This document shows positions 7,323-16,889 of a stretch of 64,000 bases of DNA, piece after piece (position 1 is the first letter of the stretch; every line of letters starts with the position of its first letter). The DNA is from CAZHAX01 sp964530325 (GTDB lineage: Bacteria > Chloroflexota > Anaerolineae > B4-G1), in contig CAZHAX010000005.1 in the NCBI GenBank assembly GCA_964530325.1, forward strand, positions 80,176-144,175, read 5' to 3'. A program made the translations under genes and the position numbers. Below the pieces are notes generated by a model that was not told where the DNA came from, did no database searches, and worked only from the letters and a program-made list of their open reading frames with translations.

Positions 7323-10300
7323 ATGCGCTTAGGGAGCGCCGCGCGGGGAAGCTACGCGCCCGCCGCGGCGCTCCTCGTTGTGTGCCTGATCGTCGCTGTG
7401 CCTCTCTGGGGTCCGGGGATGATCAATACTCGCGCGGGCGGCGATAGCCCCTTCCTGCTGCAGCGCACGCAACAGATGGCCGTGAACCTGCAGGACGGCG
7501 TCTTTCCGGTACGCTGGATGCCGGACGCCGCCTACGGCCTGGGTTATCCCTTCTTCAGCTACTACGCGGCGCTGCCCTTCTATCTCTCGGGTGGGCTGGT
7601 CGTGCTTGGGCTGGACGTGCTCAGCGCCGTCAAGGTGGTGCAGTCGCTCTTCCTCTTCGCGGCAGCGCTGGCGATGTATGCTTGGGCCCGCCGGCTGCTG
7701 GCTGGGAGGCCGGGCGCACTGCTGGCGGCAGCGGCCTACACGCTGGCACCATTTCACCTGGTCAATCTCTACGTGCGGGGCGACTCGCTCTCCGAGTTCG
7801 CCGCCTTCGCCTTCTATCCTCTGATCCTGTGGGCGTTGGATCGGCTCGCCGATCGTCCATCGCTGCGGCGGGCCGTACTCCCCGCCCTCGCATACGCGGG
7901 TCTCGTCGTGACGCATAACCTATCTGCCCTCATCTTCTCTCCCTTCGCGATCACCTATGTTGTCGTGCTCGTCTTGCCGCGTGCGGGGAGTGATGGGCCG
8001 GGCGCTGCGCAGTCAAGGCCATCCGGCGCCGCCTCGGCCGGCTGTCGCCTGGCCTGGAGCAGCGGCGCTCTATTGCTGGGCATCCTGCTGTCCGCCTGGT
8101 ACTGGCTGCCTGCGCTGGGCGAGGTCGACCAGGTGCAGCTGACAGCCCAGACGACGGGCTACTTCCATTACTCCAATCACTTCCGAGCTGCGGACCTGGT
8201 TCAGACCAGCCTCCTGTTCGGCTACGAACTGAGGGCGGACGCGCCAAGCCCCTTCGCCATGGGTCTCGCCCAGGCGGTCCTGCTCCTGGTCGCGGGAGCT
8301 GTTCTCGTTGCCCGACGAGCGCGGTCCCGCGTCGCTGGGCACGATTGCAGGGCCGACTCGGCCAGGTGGGCCTTCGTCTTCGGCGGGCTCGTGCTGGCCA
8401 CCGTCTGCATCACGCCGCTCTCCGGGCTGCTCTGGGATCACCTGCCGCTGCTCGAGATGGTTCAGTTCCCCTGGCGTTTCCTCTCCGTGCAGTCTCTGTT
8501 CGCCGCTGTACTCATCGGCGGCGTGATCAATCTGGAGGGAGGGCGAGGCTGGGCTGTTGCCGCAGCCCTGATAGCCATCCTGGGCGTGGCGCAGCTGGGG
8601 GATCTGCGACCGGAGTACTTGTCCATCTCCTCCCAGGAGGTCACCGTAGAGCGGCTGCAGCTCTACGAGATGTTCACCGGGAATATCGGTACGACGGTGC
8701 GTCACGAGTACCTCCCGGAAGATGTGGTGCCGCGTCCCTACACAGGGGCTGCGCTCTTCGAGCCTGACGGGGAGCCTCGCGTGCTCGCGGTCAGCGGAGA
8801 GCTGGTAGGAGCTAGGGAGACCGAGCGCAAGTCGACGCAGCGCAGCTGGGAGGTCGAGGCGGGTGATGGCGGCGCGGAGGTGGCGTTCCCCGTCTACTAC
8901 TGGCCGGGTTGGAAGGCCGCAGTCGACGACCAGCGAGCAGAGCTGCGGTCCACTAAGGACCTGGGGCATGCTTCGCTATTCGTTCCGGAGGGGGGGCACG
9001 TTGTCAAGATCTGGCTCGGGCGGACCCCCTTGCGCGCCGGAGCCGAGGCGACCTCGGCGGCCGCTGCCCTGCTGGTGCTCGCGGTCATTGTCAGGGATGT
9101 ATACCTGAGGCGCAGGTATGGACAGGGCGGCGCCGAGCAGGCCTGCGCAAGCCCCTACGCGCAGGCGGTCCCGCTCGGAGTGGCCGTGGTCTGTGTGCTG
9201 GGCATGTTCGTATTGCTCGCTCCAGACGTCTCCGGCGAGGCCAATGATCTGACAATGGACTTCGCTGCCATGCCCTACCTACACCACAATCCCGGCGGCG
9301 TGGCACTGGGCCCCGCCCGCCTGGAGAGCTACGCGTATTCGTCCGAGGAGATCGCGCCCGGCTCTACTATTACAGTGACCCTGTACTGGGACGAGCCCGT
9401 CAGCGACACCCGCGCCGAGCTCAGGCTCGTGGCGCCCGGTGACGTGCGATTGCCTGCACGGCGTGACTTCGGGTCGGCAGTCGTGTCTCTGGATGATCGA
9501 GTGGCGACGGCGGCGCTGCAGGCATCCGGAGCGTTTGAGCCGGGCCCAGGGATGTACCTGATATCGTTGAGCGTGGTTCAGGACGGAGCCGGTGGCCAGC
9601 CGGCTGAACAGGCCTATCTCAGCCCGGTGTGGGTTCACGAAACGATGAGCAGTGACCAAGCGGAGGTCCTGCCCGGGTCCGGCACGGACCTCTTGCGTCT
9701 GCATGAAGGGAGCGCAGCCAGGCAGGAGGGCGGAGACAGCCTAGCCGTCAGCCTTCTCTGGTCGACTTCCGAGCCTGTGCCCGCCAACTACGGCCTGGCA
9801 TTGCGGCTGCTCGATTCGAGCGGCAGCGAGTGGATCCGTATCGACACACAGCCGGGTTACGGCTTCCTGGCCACGAGCCTGTGGCCGCCTGGGCGGGTGA
9901 TCGCAGACGCCTACTTGCTTCAGCTCCCGCTGGGGACACCTCCCGGCGAGGAGTACTCGCTGATAGTGAGGCTGTACCGGGTATCCAACTTCGAGGTGGC
10001 CGGCGAGTGGGCGCTGCCCGTAGCCCTGCAGCAGGCCACTGCCTGGCCGGACGCGCCCGTATTGGCCCGGCTCGGGAACGAGCTGGCCCTGAGCCGGCTG
10101 GAAGTGCCGGACAGCGTGCAGCAGGGGGAGCACGTGGCACTCACTGCCTACTGGCTGGCCCTCGATAACCTGTCGGCCGACTACTCGGCCGAGTGGCGGC
10201 TGAAGAGCACTGCCGCGGAATACAGCTACGACCTGCCGCTGGCCGCCGGATCGCCGCCAAGCAGCTGGCCGGCGGGGGCCTACGTCGCGGGCCGGGCCTG

Positions 10301-10856
10301 CCTGCCGATCGGGTCAATGGCACCGTCAGGTGAATACGAGCTGTCGGTAACCGTTTTCGATCCTGAGGGCGGCGCCCTGGAAGCCTACGTGCACCCGGTG
10401 CCGGTGTCTGTGATCCAACGGGAGCGGCAGTGGGCGCTGCCCGAGATGGACAGAGGGATGGGTACGCGGTTCGGCGATCTGATCGAGCTGGCCGGATACG
10501 ACCTGACCTACGACGGCGGGTCTGTGGAGCTTTCCCTGCATTGGCGAGCGCTTGGCTCGCCGGAGCAGGACTACACCTTCTTTGTCCACCTTGCTGATCC
10601 AGCGACGGGCATTCCGCTCGAGCAGATCGATTCGCTGCCGGGCGGGGGTGCATACCCTACGGGCCTCTGGGTGTCGGGCGAGGTCGTCTCGGACCAGGTT
10701 ACGCTGTCAGTGGAGGGCGTCCCGCGCGGCAGCTATGATCTGGCAGTCGGCTGGTACTCAGCCGGCGACATGGTGCGGCTTCGAGCCACGGACAGCAGTG
10801 GGGAATGGCTGGCTGACGACCGGCTGATCCTGCCGGATCAGGTTGCGGTGCCGTGA
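7323..10856 (+). CDS. large membrane protein of the 6-pyruvoyl-tetrahydropterin synthase-related (YfhO-like) type
   Basis: A protein of 1177 residues. The N-terminal half has about twelve membrane helices and the hallmark sequence of the PTPS-related membrane family (GDSPFLLQRTQQM, FFSYYAALPFYLSGG, YVRGDSLSEFAAFAFYPL). These proteins resemble GT-C glycosyltransferases, and the acidic residue in the first loop (RAGGDS) would be the candidate catalytic base. Residues from about 640 onward are soluble beta-sandwich repeats. The final domain (DLIELAGYDLTYDGG ... YTFFVHLADP) is related to the C-terminus of the GT-C protein at 3690. GGGAGGA lies upstream of the ATG. It is the last gene of the operon from the 3650 promoter. 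A role in transferring sugars to surface proteins or glycolipids is inferred. Confidence 0.8.
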   Translation: MRLGSAARGSYAPAAALLVVCLIVAVPLWGPGMINTRAGGDSPFLLQRTQQMAVNLQDGVFPVRWMPDAAYGLGYPFFSYYAALPFYLSGGLVVLGLDVLSAVKVVQSLFLFAAALAMYAWARRLLAGRPGALLAAAAYTLAPFHLVNLYVRGDSLSEFAAFAFYPLILWALDRLADRPSLRRAVLPALAYAGLVVTHNLSALIFSPFAITYVVVLVLPRAGSDGPGAAQSRPSGAASAGCRLAWSSGALLLGILLSAWYWLPALGEVDQVQLTAQTTGYFHYSNHFRAADLVQTSLLFGYELRADAPSPFAMGLAQAVLLLVAGAVLVARRARSRVAGHDCRADSARWAFVFGGLVLATVCITPLSGLLWDHLPLLEMVQFPWRFLSVQSLFAAVLIGGVINLEGGRGWAVAAALIAILGVAQLGDLRPEYLSISSQEVTVERLQLYEMFTGNIGTTVRHEYLPEDVVPRPYTGAALFEPDGEPRVLAVSGELVGARETERKSTQRSWEVEAGDGGAEVAFPVYYWPGWKAAVDDQRAELRSTKDLGHASLFVPEGGHVVKIWLGRTPLRAGAEATSAAAALLVLAVIVRDVYLRRRYGQGGAEQACASPYAQAVPLGVAVVCVLGMFVLLAPDVSGEANDLTMDFAAMPYLHHNPGGVALGPARLESYAYSSEEIAPGSTITVTLYWDEPVSDTRAELRLVAPGDVRLPARRDFGSAVVSLDDRVATAALQASGAFEPGPGMYLISLSVVQDGAGGQPAEQAYLSPVWVHETMSSDQAEVLPGSGTDLLRLHEGSAARQEGGDSLAVSLLWSTSEPVPANYGLALRLLDSSGSEWIRIDTQPGYGFLATSLWPPGRVIADAYLLQLPLGTPPGEEYSLIVRLYRVSNFEVAGEWALPVALQQATAWPDAPVLARLGNELALSRLEVPDSVQQGEHVALTAYWLALDNLSADYSAEWRLKSTAAEYSYDLPLAAGSPPSSWPAGAYVAGRACLPIGSMAPSGEYELSVTVFDPEGGALEAYVHPVPVSVIQRERQWALPEMDRGMGTRFGDLIELAGYDLTYDGGSVELSLHWRALGSPEQDYTFFVHLADPATGIPLEQIDSLPGGGAYPTGLWVSGEVVSDQVTLSVEGVPRGSYDLAVGWYSAGDMVRLRATDSSGEWLADDRLILPDQVAVP

Positions 10857-10873
10857 CGTAGATCAGCGAGCCG

Positions 10874-12289
10874 TCAGTAGGTATTGCCTGAGCGGAACGT
10901 GTTGAAAACGGTGCGCAGGATTATCTTCAGGTCCAGAAGCAAGGACCAGTTCTCGTTGTACCACAGGTCGTACTTGGTCCTCTCTGCGATCGACGTATCT
11001 CCCCGTAGGCCGTTGACCTGCGCCCAGCCAGTTATCCCCGACTTCTCCCAGTGCCGGTCCATGTAGCGGGGAACCGCGCGGCGGAAGCGGTTGACGTATA
11101 CAGGCCGCTCCGGCCGTGGTCCAACCAGGCTCATGTCTCCCACCAGAACGTTGATCAGCTGCGGAAGCTCGTCGACATCGATCCGGCGTATGAGGCGGCC
11201 CAGGCGGGTCACGCGCGGGTCGTTCCTCACCGTCCAGCCCGGCCCATCCGCCTCAGCGTCTGCGCGCATAGAGCGGAACTTCAGCATGCTGAAGGGCTTC
11301 GTGTCCATTCCCATCCGCTCCTGCGCGTAGAAGACCGGACCGCGCGAGTCAAGCTTGATCAGCACGGCCATCAGCAGCATGAGTGGCGAAAGCAGCACCA
11401 GGGCACAGCTTGCTCCGATCAGATCCATAGTCCTCTTGGCCACCCGTCGCCAGCCACGCAGCGCCACATCGCGGACTGTAAGAAGGGGCAGTCCCACCAA
11501 TTCGCCCACGCTCACTGGCCCGGCGATTATCTGGAATACGTCAGGGAAGACCCGGATTGTGACCTTACCACGCTCGCACTCTGCGATCAGAGTCATGATC
11601 TCCTGGTGGGTCGCCTCCGGCATGGCGATTATCACCTCGTCCACTTCGTGTTCGTCGATGATCTCCGCCAGATTGCTTGCTTTCCCCAGGATCGGTGCAT
11701 CTGGTGCTCCCTCGTCGCTCCCGTCCGCAGCGGCGAAGCCGACCACCTCGTAGCCCAGGCCAGGGCTGGAGCGGAGCTTCTGCAGGATCACCTGGCCCAC
11801 CTCGCCCGTGCCCACGATCAGGACCCTATCCCGGACGCTGCCGCGCCTGCGCAGCTGCGAGCGGATGAGCGAGTTGATCAACCTGCCGAGTGCCACGAAG
11901 ACCATGGTGAACAGCCAGCCGTAGCCGACGACTCCCCGCGAGTAGTCTAGTCCCAGCGGGCCATGTTTGAACGCCAGTGCTCCGAAAGCTACGCCGACCA
12001 GGCTGCCCAGTGTCACAGCGCCTACGACGGAGTAGAATTCGTCAACCCGAGCCGGTGCCCGGGGGATCTTGTACAGCCGCGAGACAGCCAGGGCGGTAAG
12101 GACGGATGCCACGTGGGCGGCTATCATCCCGGAGTACTCAGCCAGAGCCGCCATATTCTCCACCGGCCCCGGCCAGTCCAGCCACTGCCTGACGTAGTAG
12201 CCCAACACGAAGGCCAGCGCAGACGCGAGCGCATCTGTAAGGATGAGGGCCACCAGGAAGACCATCTGTTGCTGGGTCTTAGACTTCAT
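10874..12289 (-). CDS. undecaprenyl-phosphate sugar phosphotransferase (WcaJ/CpsE type)
   Basis: A 471-residue polyisoprenyl-phosphate hexose-1-phosphate transferase, which starts a lipid-linked glycan by moving sugar-1-phosphate from a UDP-sugar to undecaprenyl phosphate. The N-terminus has four or five helices, then a CoA-binding-like Rossmann domain (RVLIVGTGEVGQVIL), then the catalytic bacterial sugar transferase domain: a re-entrant helix region (KRTMDLIGASCALVLLSPL), GPVFYAQERMG, LKFRSMRADAE with the DE-type dyad region, and VDELPQLINVLVGDMSLVGPRP. Full length. The start overlaps the stop of the GT2 gene by four bases, so the two form one leftward operon from the promoter at 13324. It would make the initiating sugar for the polysaccharide built by nearby glycosyltransferases. 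Confidence 0.93.
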   Translation of the reverse strand: MKSKTQQQMVFLVALILTDALASALAFVLGYYVRQWLDWPGPVENMAALAEYSGMIAAHVASVLTALAVSRLYKIPRAPARVDEFYSVVGAVTLGSLVGVAFGALAFKHGPLGLDYSRGVVGYGWLFTMVFVALGRLINSLIRSQLRRRGSVRDRVLIVGTGEVGQVILQKLRSSPGLGYEVVGFAAADGSDEGAPDAPILGKASNLAEIIDEHEVDEVIIAMPEATHQEIMTLIAECERGKVTIRVFPDVFQIIAGPVSVGELVGLPLLTVRDVALRGWRRVAKRTMDLIGASCALVLLSPLMLLMAVLIKLDSRGPVFYAQERMGMDTKPFSMLKFRSMRADAEADGPGWTVRNDPRVTRLGRLIRRIDVDELPQLINVLVGDMSLVGPRPERPVYVNRFRRAVPRYMDRHWEKSGITGWAQVNGLRGDTSIAERTKYDLWYNENWSLLLDLKIILRTVFNTFRSGNTY

Positions 12290-13257
12290 GGTCTGCCTCC
12301 GCCTCTTGTCAAAACGAGCCGCAGCTGCTCAATAGCCGTTCGGAGCCGGATAGCGCCCACTATGAGGGTGTGGAGTGGCAGCGATGTCTCCTCGGCGTAG
12401 TGCTTGCGATAGAACAGCTCCATGGCGCGGTAGAATTCGATCTGGGCCCGAGGGCTGTGCCGACTGGATGCTCTCTTGACGTGGAGCACCGTAACGGCGG
12501 GGTTATAGTAGACCTTCCAGCCGGCCTCTCCGATCCGGTATGCCCAGTCCAGATCCTCGCCGTACATGAAGAACTGCTCGTCCAGGAGACCGGTCTGGGC
12601 GATTGCCTCGCGCCGCAGCAGCATAAAGGCCCCGACGACTGATCCGACCTGAGCGACCTCGTCCGGATCCAGGTAGGTCAGGTTGTACTGGCCGAAGCGG
12701 CGGCTGCGGGGGAAGAGACGCGAGAGACCAGTCAGCCGGCTGGCGCTGATAGCGGGGGTCGGAAGCGAGCGACGGCAGGCCAGATCGAGCGAGCCGTCCG
12801 GCAGGACGAGCTTGGGGCCGGCGATTCCGGCGTCCGGGTGGTCGTCAATGAAGCTCACCATATTCTGGAGTGCGTCCGGCGGCAGCTCAGTATCCGGGTT
12901 GAGCAGCAAGGCGAAGGCTGGCGAATCAGGCGACGGCCCTGCCGGGCGGGCGGCGAAGCCGAAGTGGCGCAGCCCCTGGTTGTTGGCACGAGCGTAGCCT
13001 ACGTTGTCGACGTTGGCTATCAGGCGCACCTGGGGGAACTCGGAGACGACCAGCTCGACGCTGCCGTCCTGGGAGGCATTGTCGACGACGCAGACTTCGG
13101 TGGCGAGGTCGCCCGTGCTGGCGTAGACTGAGCTCAGGCAGGCGCGCAGCAGGTCGCGGGTATTGTAGTTGACGACGACGATACCGAGATCAGGCATCGC
13201 TGCGTGGAGACTGGTCGAGGACCCCCGTTTCGTTTCGAGCCGTTCTTGAGTGAGCAT
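12286..13257 (-). CDS. glycosyltransferase family 2 (rhamnosyltransferase-like)
   Basis: A GT-A fold transferase of about 323 residues. Visible motifs are VNYNTRDLLRACLSSV near the start, VVDNASQDGS (nucleotide binding), the metal-binding DXD in LLLNPDTELP, and GYARANNQG typical of rhamnosyltransferase-like GT2 enzymes. The N-terminus is uncertain: the frame is open to 13302; ATG 13257 follows GGTAGGG, and ATG 13197 (MPDLGIVVVNYN) would start right at the domain. It is the first gene after a clear promoter and is coupled to the WcaJ-type gene downstream, so it probably adds a sugar to the same lipid-linked chain. Confidence 0.87.
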   Translation of the reverse strand: MLTQERLETKRGSSTSLHAAMPDLGIVVVNYNTRDLLRACLSSVYASTGDLATEVCVVDNASQDGSVELVVSEFPQVRLIANVDNVGYARANNQGLRHFGFAARPAGPSPDSPAFALLLNPDTELPPDALQNMVSFIDDHPDAGIAGPKLVLPDGSLDLACRRSLPTPAISASRLTGLSRLFPRSRRFGQYNLTYLDPDEVAQVGSVVGAFMLLRREAIAQTGLLDEQFFMYGEDLDWAYRIGEAGWKVYYNPAVTVLHVKRASSRHSPRAQIEFYRAMELFYRKHYAEETSLPLHTLIVGAIRLRTAIEQLRLVLTRGGGRP

Positions 13258-13323
13258 AACCCTACCGCCAACGGCGCAGCGCCGGCGGGGAGCCGCTATC
13301 AACGCTGGTCAGCACGGGCACCC

Positions 13324-13352
13324 ATTATACAGTGGTTCCGGGGCTCGAACAA
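13324..13352 (-). promoter_or_regulatory. promoter of the GT2-wcaJ operon
   Basis: Reading leftward: TTGTTC (13347-13352), a 17-base spacer, and TATAAT (13324-13329). It lies between the stop of the CapA-like gene and the GT2 start. Confidence 0.7.
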
Positions 13353-13417
13353 GGCCTGGTTACACAATCATCTGACTGGACAAGGTCCGGCCTCGGAACG
13401 GCTGTTGGGGTACCCTC

Positions 13418-14392
13418 TCAACGGGAGGGTGGCACCATCTCTTGGCCAGGTCCGAATCCCAGCCGCGCCATCGTGGCCCTTGTGTCATCTGGCTGGGCCA
13501 GCCGGACGCGGCCGCAGTCCGAGACTGTGGCCACCGCCGTCACCGAGACCACCCTGGTCCCTTCAACAACGGCAAGGACGACGGCCCCCCGGCGCGCGTC
13601 GGCCGGGTAGGGCTGGTCGAACAGTGCGTTGCCCAGGCTGTAGAGCACGAGCGTGTCTCCAATCCAGTCGACTCTCTGAAGCACGTGGGGCCCGTGTCCG
13701 GCGATCAGGCCGGCGCCGGCCGCCGCCAGAGCCTCCGCCAGCGCCTCCTGGCGCGGCGAGGGCGCTGCCTGGTACTCCCCGCCCCAGTGGATGGAAACGA
13801 CGACGAGAACGCCGCTGTCAGCTAGGGATGATACGATCGCGGCGGCCTCCTGCTCATCCAGTCCGCCCTCGCTGTCATCGAAGGCTGCCCAGCAGGTCCT
13901 GACGGGAGCCGACAGGCAGACGGGTTCACCGGGCAGCAGGGGGGTGATTGCGGCCGAGCGGATGGTCGCCGTGGTCTCCCGGAGGCCGCTCTGACCGCAG
14001 TCGAGCGCGTGGTTGTTGGCGAGCGATAGCAGGTCGAAGCCGAAGGACCGCAGGGCGCCGGCGGCCTCCGGCGGCGCGCTCAGGTCGCCTTCCGACCCGG
14101 CCGGGGAGCCCGGCGTCGGCTGGGCGCACGATAGAGCCGTCAGAGGTGACTCCAGATTGGCGAAGGCCAGGTGCGCGCCGAGAGAGGCTGCCTGCACCTC
14201 ACCGAACGCGTCTTCCCACTGACCGCCGAGGGCCCGGGCGACGCTGCGCCCGAGCATCACGTCGCCAGCCAAGGCCAGTGTCCAACGGGGCACGGATCGG
14301 TCGCCAGGCACGAGGAGTACCGCGCAGAGGAGGCAGGGAAGCGCCACCGAGCGGGCTCCAACCCGCGGGCGCCTCTCTGCCTCCTCTCGCAT
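13418..14392 (-). CDS. CapA family protein (poly-gamma-glutamate capsule / metallophosphatase-like)
   Basis: About 324 residues. The CapA domain is full length, with its metal-site-like motifs in order: LALAGDVMLGRSVARAL, AFANLESPLTAL, LSLANNHALDCGQSGL, SIHWGGEYQ and GHGPHVLQRV. Family members act in capsule or poly-gamma-glutamate assembly or have metallophosphatase-type folds at the cell surface; the precise reaction is not known. An N-terminal hydrophobic segment (VALPCLLCAVLLV) suggests export or anchoring. The ATG at 14392 is chosen because it lies 11 bases after the stop of the DUF3160 gene; the frame is open further upstream but overlaps that gene. It is likely co-transcribed with the DUF3160 lipoprotein. 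Confidence 0.85.
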   Translation of the reverse strand: MREEAERRPRVGARSVALPCLLCAVLLVPGDRSVPRWTLALAGDVMLGRSVARALGGQWEDAFGEVQAASLGAHLAFANLESPLTALSCAQPTPGSPAGSEGDLSAPPEAAGALRSFGFDLLSLANNHALDCGQSGLRETTATIRSAAITPLLPGEPVCLSAPVRTCWAAFDDSEGGLDEQEAAAIVSSLADSGVLVVVSIHWGGEYQAAPSPRQEALAEALAAAGAGLIAGHGPHVLQRVDWIGDTLVLYSLGNALFDQPYPADARRGAVVLAVVEGTRVVSVTAVATVSDCGRVRLAQPDDTRATMARLGFGPGQEMVPPSR

Positions 14393-14403
14393 CGTGGTGC
14401 TCT

Positions 14404-16665
14404 CTACTCGACTGTGAACGCCTCCGTCCACGCTGGCTGATCGGGGGCCTCGCCGGCGTCGAGGATATCGTACCATTCCTCGTCCGTCAGTCGTCCCTCC
14501 TCCATCTCCCGCGCGAACTCGTAGTAGGAGAAGACGCCGCCCTTGGCGATATGCACGCCACCGCTGCCGTCAGGCACCACGACGTAGATCTCGAAGACGC
14601 GGCCGATAGCCTCCTCCAGGAAGTAGCCGGTCGGATCGGTGAAGACGTCAGCCACCAGCGCCGCCTGCTCGTCCTGCTCGAAGAACGGCCTCCCGTCTGT
14701 TGGGGCGTCAGCTGCGGCCAGCGTGATCGCCTCCAGCTCGCCCCCGTAGAACTTGATCCGCTCGTAGTCCTCTGCAGCAAGCTGCTCCCCGGCGAGCTCC
14801 CGCTCTGAGACGTCCAGCAGGAACGACAACAGGTCATCCAGCCGGCCCAGGTTTGCCTCCGTGTTTGCGCTGAGGAGGTCTCGACTGGCCAGCCCATCGT
14901 AAGTCATGCGGGTTAGCGCCAGCAGCCTGGCATAGAACTCGGGGTTCGGCTCGACCCAGCCGTGCGGCGGCTCTGGTGGCGGACCGCCACCCATCTCCGC
15001 CATTGCCTGCTTGGCGTAGAGGATAGTATCGTGTTTCAGTTCGGTCCAGGAGCCCAGAGCTGTCTGCAGATCCTTGCGCGTCCAGGCCTGGTTCTGCATG
15101 AAGGGAGGATACGGCTCGCCCTTGGGCTGCAGAAGTGGGTCCAGGCAGTAGAGCCAGGACCAGTAGAGGTTCTGGGTCCAGGAGTCCAGCCCCAGCGCCG
15201 ATATCTCGCCCCGCAGCTTGGCCATCTGCTCGGTATAGTTGAGGTAGTCAGTCTCGCCGAGCTCATCCAGGATGTCGTAGGCCTCCTCCGATCCCAGGGC
15301 GGCCATGACGTCAAGCGCCATCGGCATCATGCGTGGGTCTGCCTGGGTGCCCACCTCGCGCCAGGTCATCTCGTCGAGGATGTAGGCGTCGAGGACGAAG
15401 CGCTGGCCCATGAAGCGGAAGCCCTGCGTGACTGTTTCCTTGTCCTCGAAGATGTAGACCCACATTGAGTTGATCTGCGGCGGAGGCAGCTGGCGGGCAG
15501 CCTCGACGAACGCGCTGAACTTGGCCTCGTCGGCGATTGAGGCGACAGAGGCGTCCGGGCCGAAGATGGCGTCCCACAGCGCCCCGTACTCGTGGAACCC
15601 CAGGTCGTCGGCCTTGCCCACGATGAAGACGGTGGGATCGTAGACGCGGGCCCAGACCTCCCCGGCAGGCGTGCCGTCTACCTGGGCATTGCGCAGGATG
15701 TAGGAGATGATCAAAGCTGCCTTCGTCTCGTCCGGCCTCTGCAGGCGGAGATTGATGCGGCCGTACCACATCATCGTGCGGAAGTAGCGCTCGAGCTGTT
15801 CGCTGCGGGTGTAGTGGCCGCGAGGCTTGTACTGGGAGTAGTCCTCGCAAAGGCAGGCCTGATCGATGCATTCGAGCGGCGGATCCGTGTCGCAGGGGTT
15901 GCAGGTTGCCGGGCAGTTGCGGCTGAATATGGGGCTGGGACCGAAGCCGCCGGCAGACTGCACGAGAGCCACCTCAGCGTCGGCGAGCATCGTGACCTCG
16001 TCCGGCGTGTCCGAGTCCGGGTTGATCAGGGCGTCCGCAACGGCGAAGTAGGCGACCACGCTGCGGGCGACGTCCTCCAGATCGGTGCCCTGCAATTCCG
16101 CGTAGATGCTCTGCGCCTCACTGAGGCAGGCAGCCGTCAGCGCTCTGATGTCCGGCTCGAAGTACTCCCTTTCCAGATCGCGGAGCATCTTGTCGAAGAT
16201 GAGATGATAGACGTGGAACACGGAGTCCGTGGTGACGAAGATAGGGATCTCGAAGTAGCGAGCGTTGTCGTAAAGCAGGTAGAACTCATACCATTCGGCG
16301 GGCACGACCAGGAAACCGTTCTCTTGCAGTACTGCGCTCTGCCCTGGACTGAGCGAAACCAGCTCCGAGTTCGATAGGGAGCTCGCCTCAACGGGCAGTG
16401 CGTAGCCGACCCACGCCTGGGGCAGCGATACCGGGACGCTGACGAACTCTGCAAAGCCGGGCCCGCGGGAGACGGCGGGTGGAGTGGAAGTGGGTCCGGC
16501 GGGCGCCGCGGTGGCTGTTGGAGTCGGCGCACTGGTAGGCGTGGGCGCTGAGTCCTCTGGCGTGCCTGTGGGCGCCGTGGGCGTCCCCAATTCGGGGAAG
16601 ATGCAGGTGCAGGCCATTGCCGCCAGGGCCAGCACAGTGATGATAGCTACGGATCTGGTTCTCAT
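14404..16665 (-). CDS. DUF3160 domain lipoprotein
   Basis: A 753-residue exported protein. A signal peptide with a lipobox-like end (ALAAMAC) places it as a lipoprotein on the outer face of the membrane. A Pro/Thr-rich spacer (residues about 25-60) follows, and then a long domain of the DUF3160 type (WYEFYLLYDNARYFEIPIFV, TTDSVFHVYHLIFDKMLRDL, LFRT-free central part with RSEQLERYFRTMMWYGRINL). A Cys-rich insert (CPATCNPCDTDPPLECIDQACLC) lies near residue 250 and may form disulfides or bind metal. No catalytic function is established for the family. It lies directly upstream of the CapA-like gene, which suggests an envelope role. Confidence 0.85.
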   Translation of the reverse strand: MRTRSVAIITVLALAAMACTCIFPELGTPTAPTGTPEDSAPTPTSAPTPTATAAPAGPTSTPPAVSRGPGFAEFVSVPVSLPQAWVGYALPVEASSLSNSELVSLSPGQSAVLQENGFLVVPAEWYEFYLLYDNARYFEIPIFVTTDSVFHVYHLIFDKMLRDLEREYFEPDIRALTAACLSEAQSIYAELQGTDLEDVARSVVAYFAVADALINPDSDTPDEVTMLADAEVALVQSAGGFGPSPIFSRNCPATCNPCDTDPPLECIDQACLCEDYSQYKPRGHYTRSEQLERYFRTMMWYGRINLRLQRPDETKAALIISYILRNAQVDGTPAGEVWARVYDPTVFIVGKADDLGFHEYGALWDAIFGPDASVASIADEAKFSAFVEAARQLPPPQINSMWVYIFEDKETVTQGFRFMGQRFVLDAYILDEMTWREVGTQADPRMMPMALDVMAALGSEEAYDILDELGETDYLNYTEQMAKLRGEISALGLDSWTQNLYWSWLYCLDPLLQPKGEPYPPFMQNQAWTRKDLQTALGSWTELKHDTILYAKQAMAEMGGGPPPEPPHGWVEPNPEFYARLLALTRMTYDGLASRDLLSANTEANLGRLDDLLSFLLDVSERELAGEQLAAEDYERIKFYGGELEAITLAAADAPTDGRPFFEQDEQAALVADVFTDPTGYFLEEAIGRVFEIYVVVPDGSGGVHIAKGGVFSYYEFAREMEEGRLTDEEWYDILDAGEAPDQPAWTEAFTVE

Positions 16666-16889
16666 CAGGCACCTCCTCTGCCGATTATGTCCGTGGGCAG
16701 CCGCCAGCGCTGACGGAGCGGCGCCTTTGTATCGTCGGACCGTCCAGAATGCGGGACGGCTCTCGCCTGCGGTTCCTCTCTACGCGAGGGCTCCCGCGAC
16801 CGGTGTGGTCATTGGTCTACTACGGACCAGGGGGCGGTTTGCCAGGGAGCCCCGCAGACGTGGCTCGTCCGAACAGCGGCTCCGGCGGG

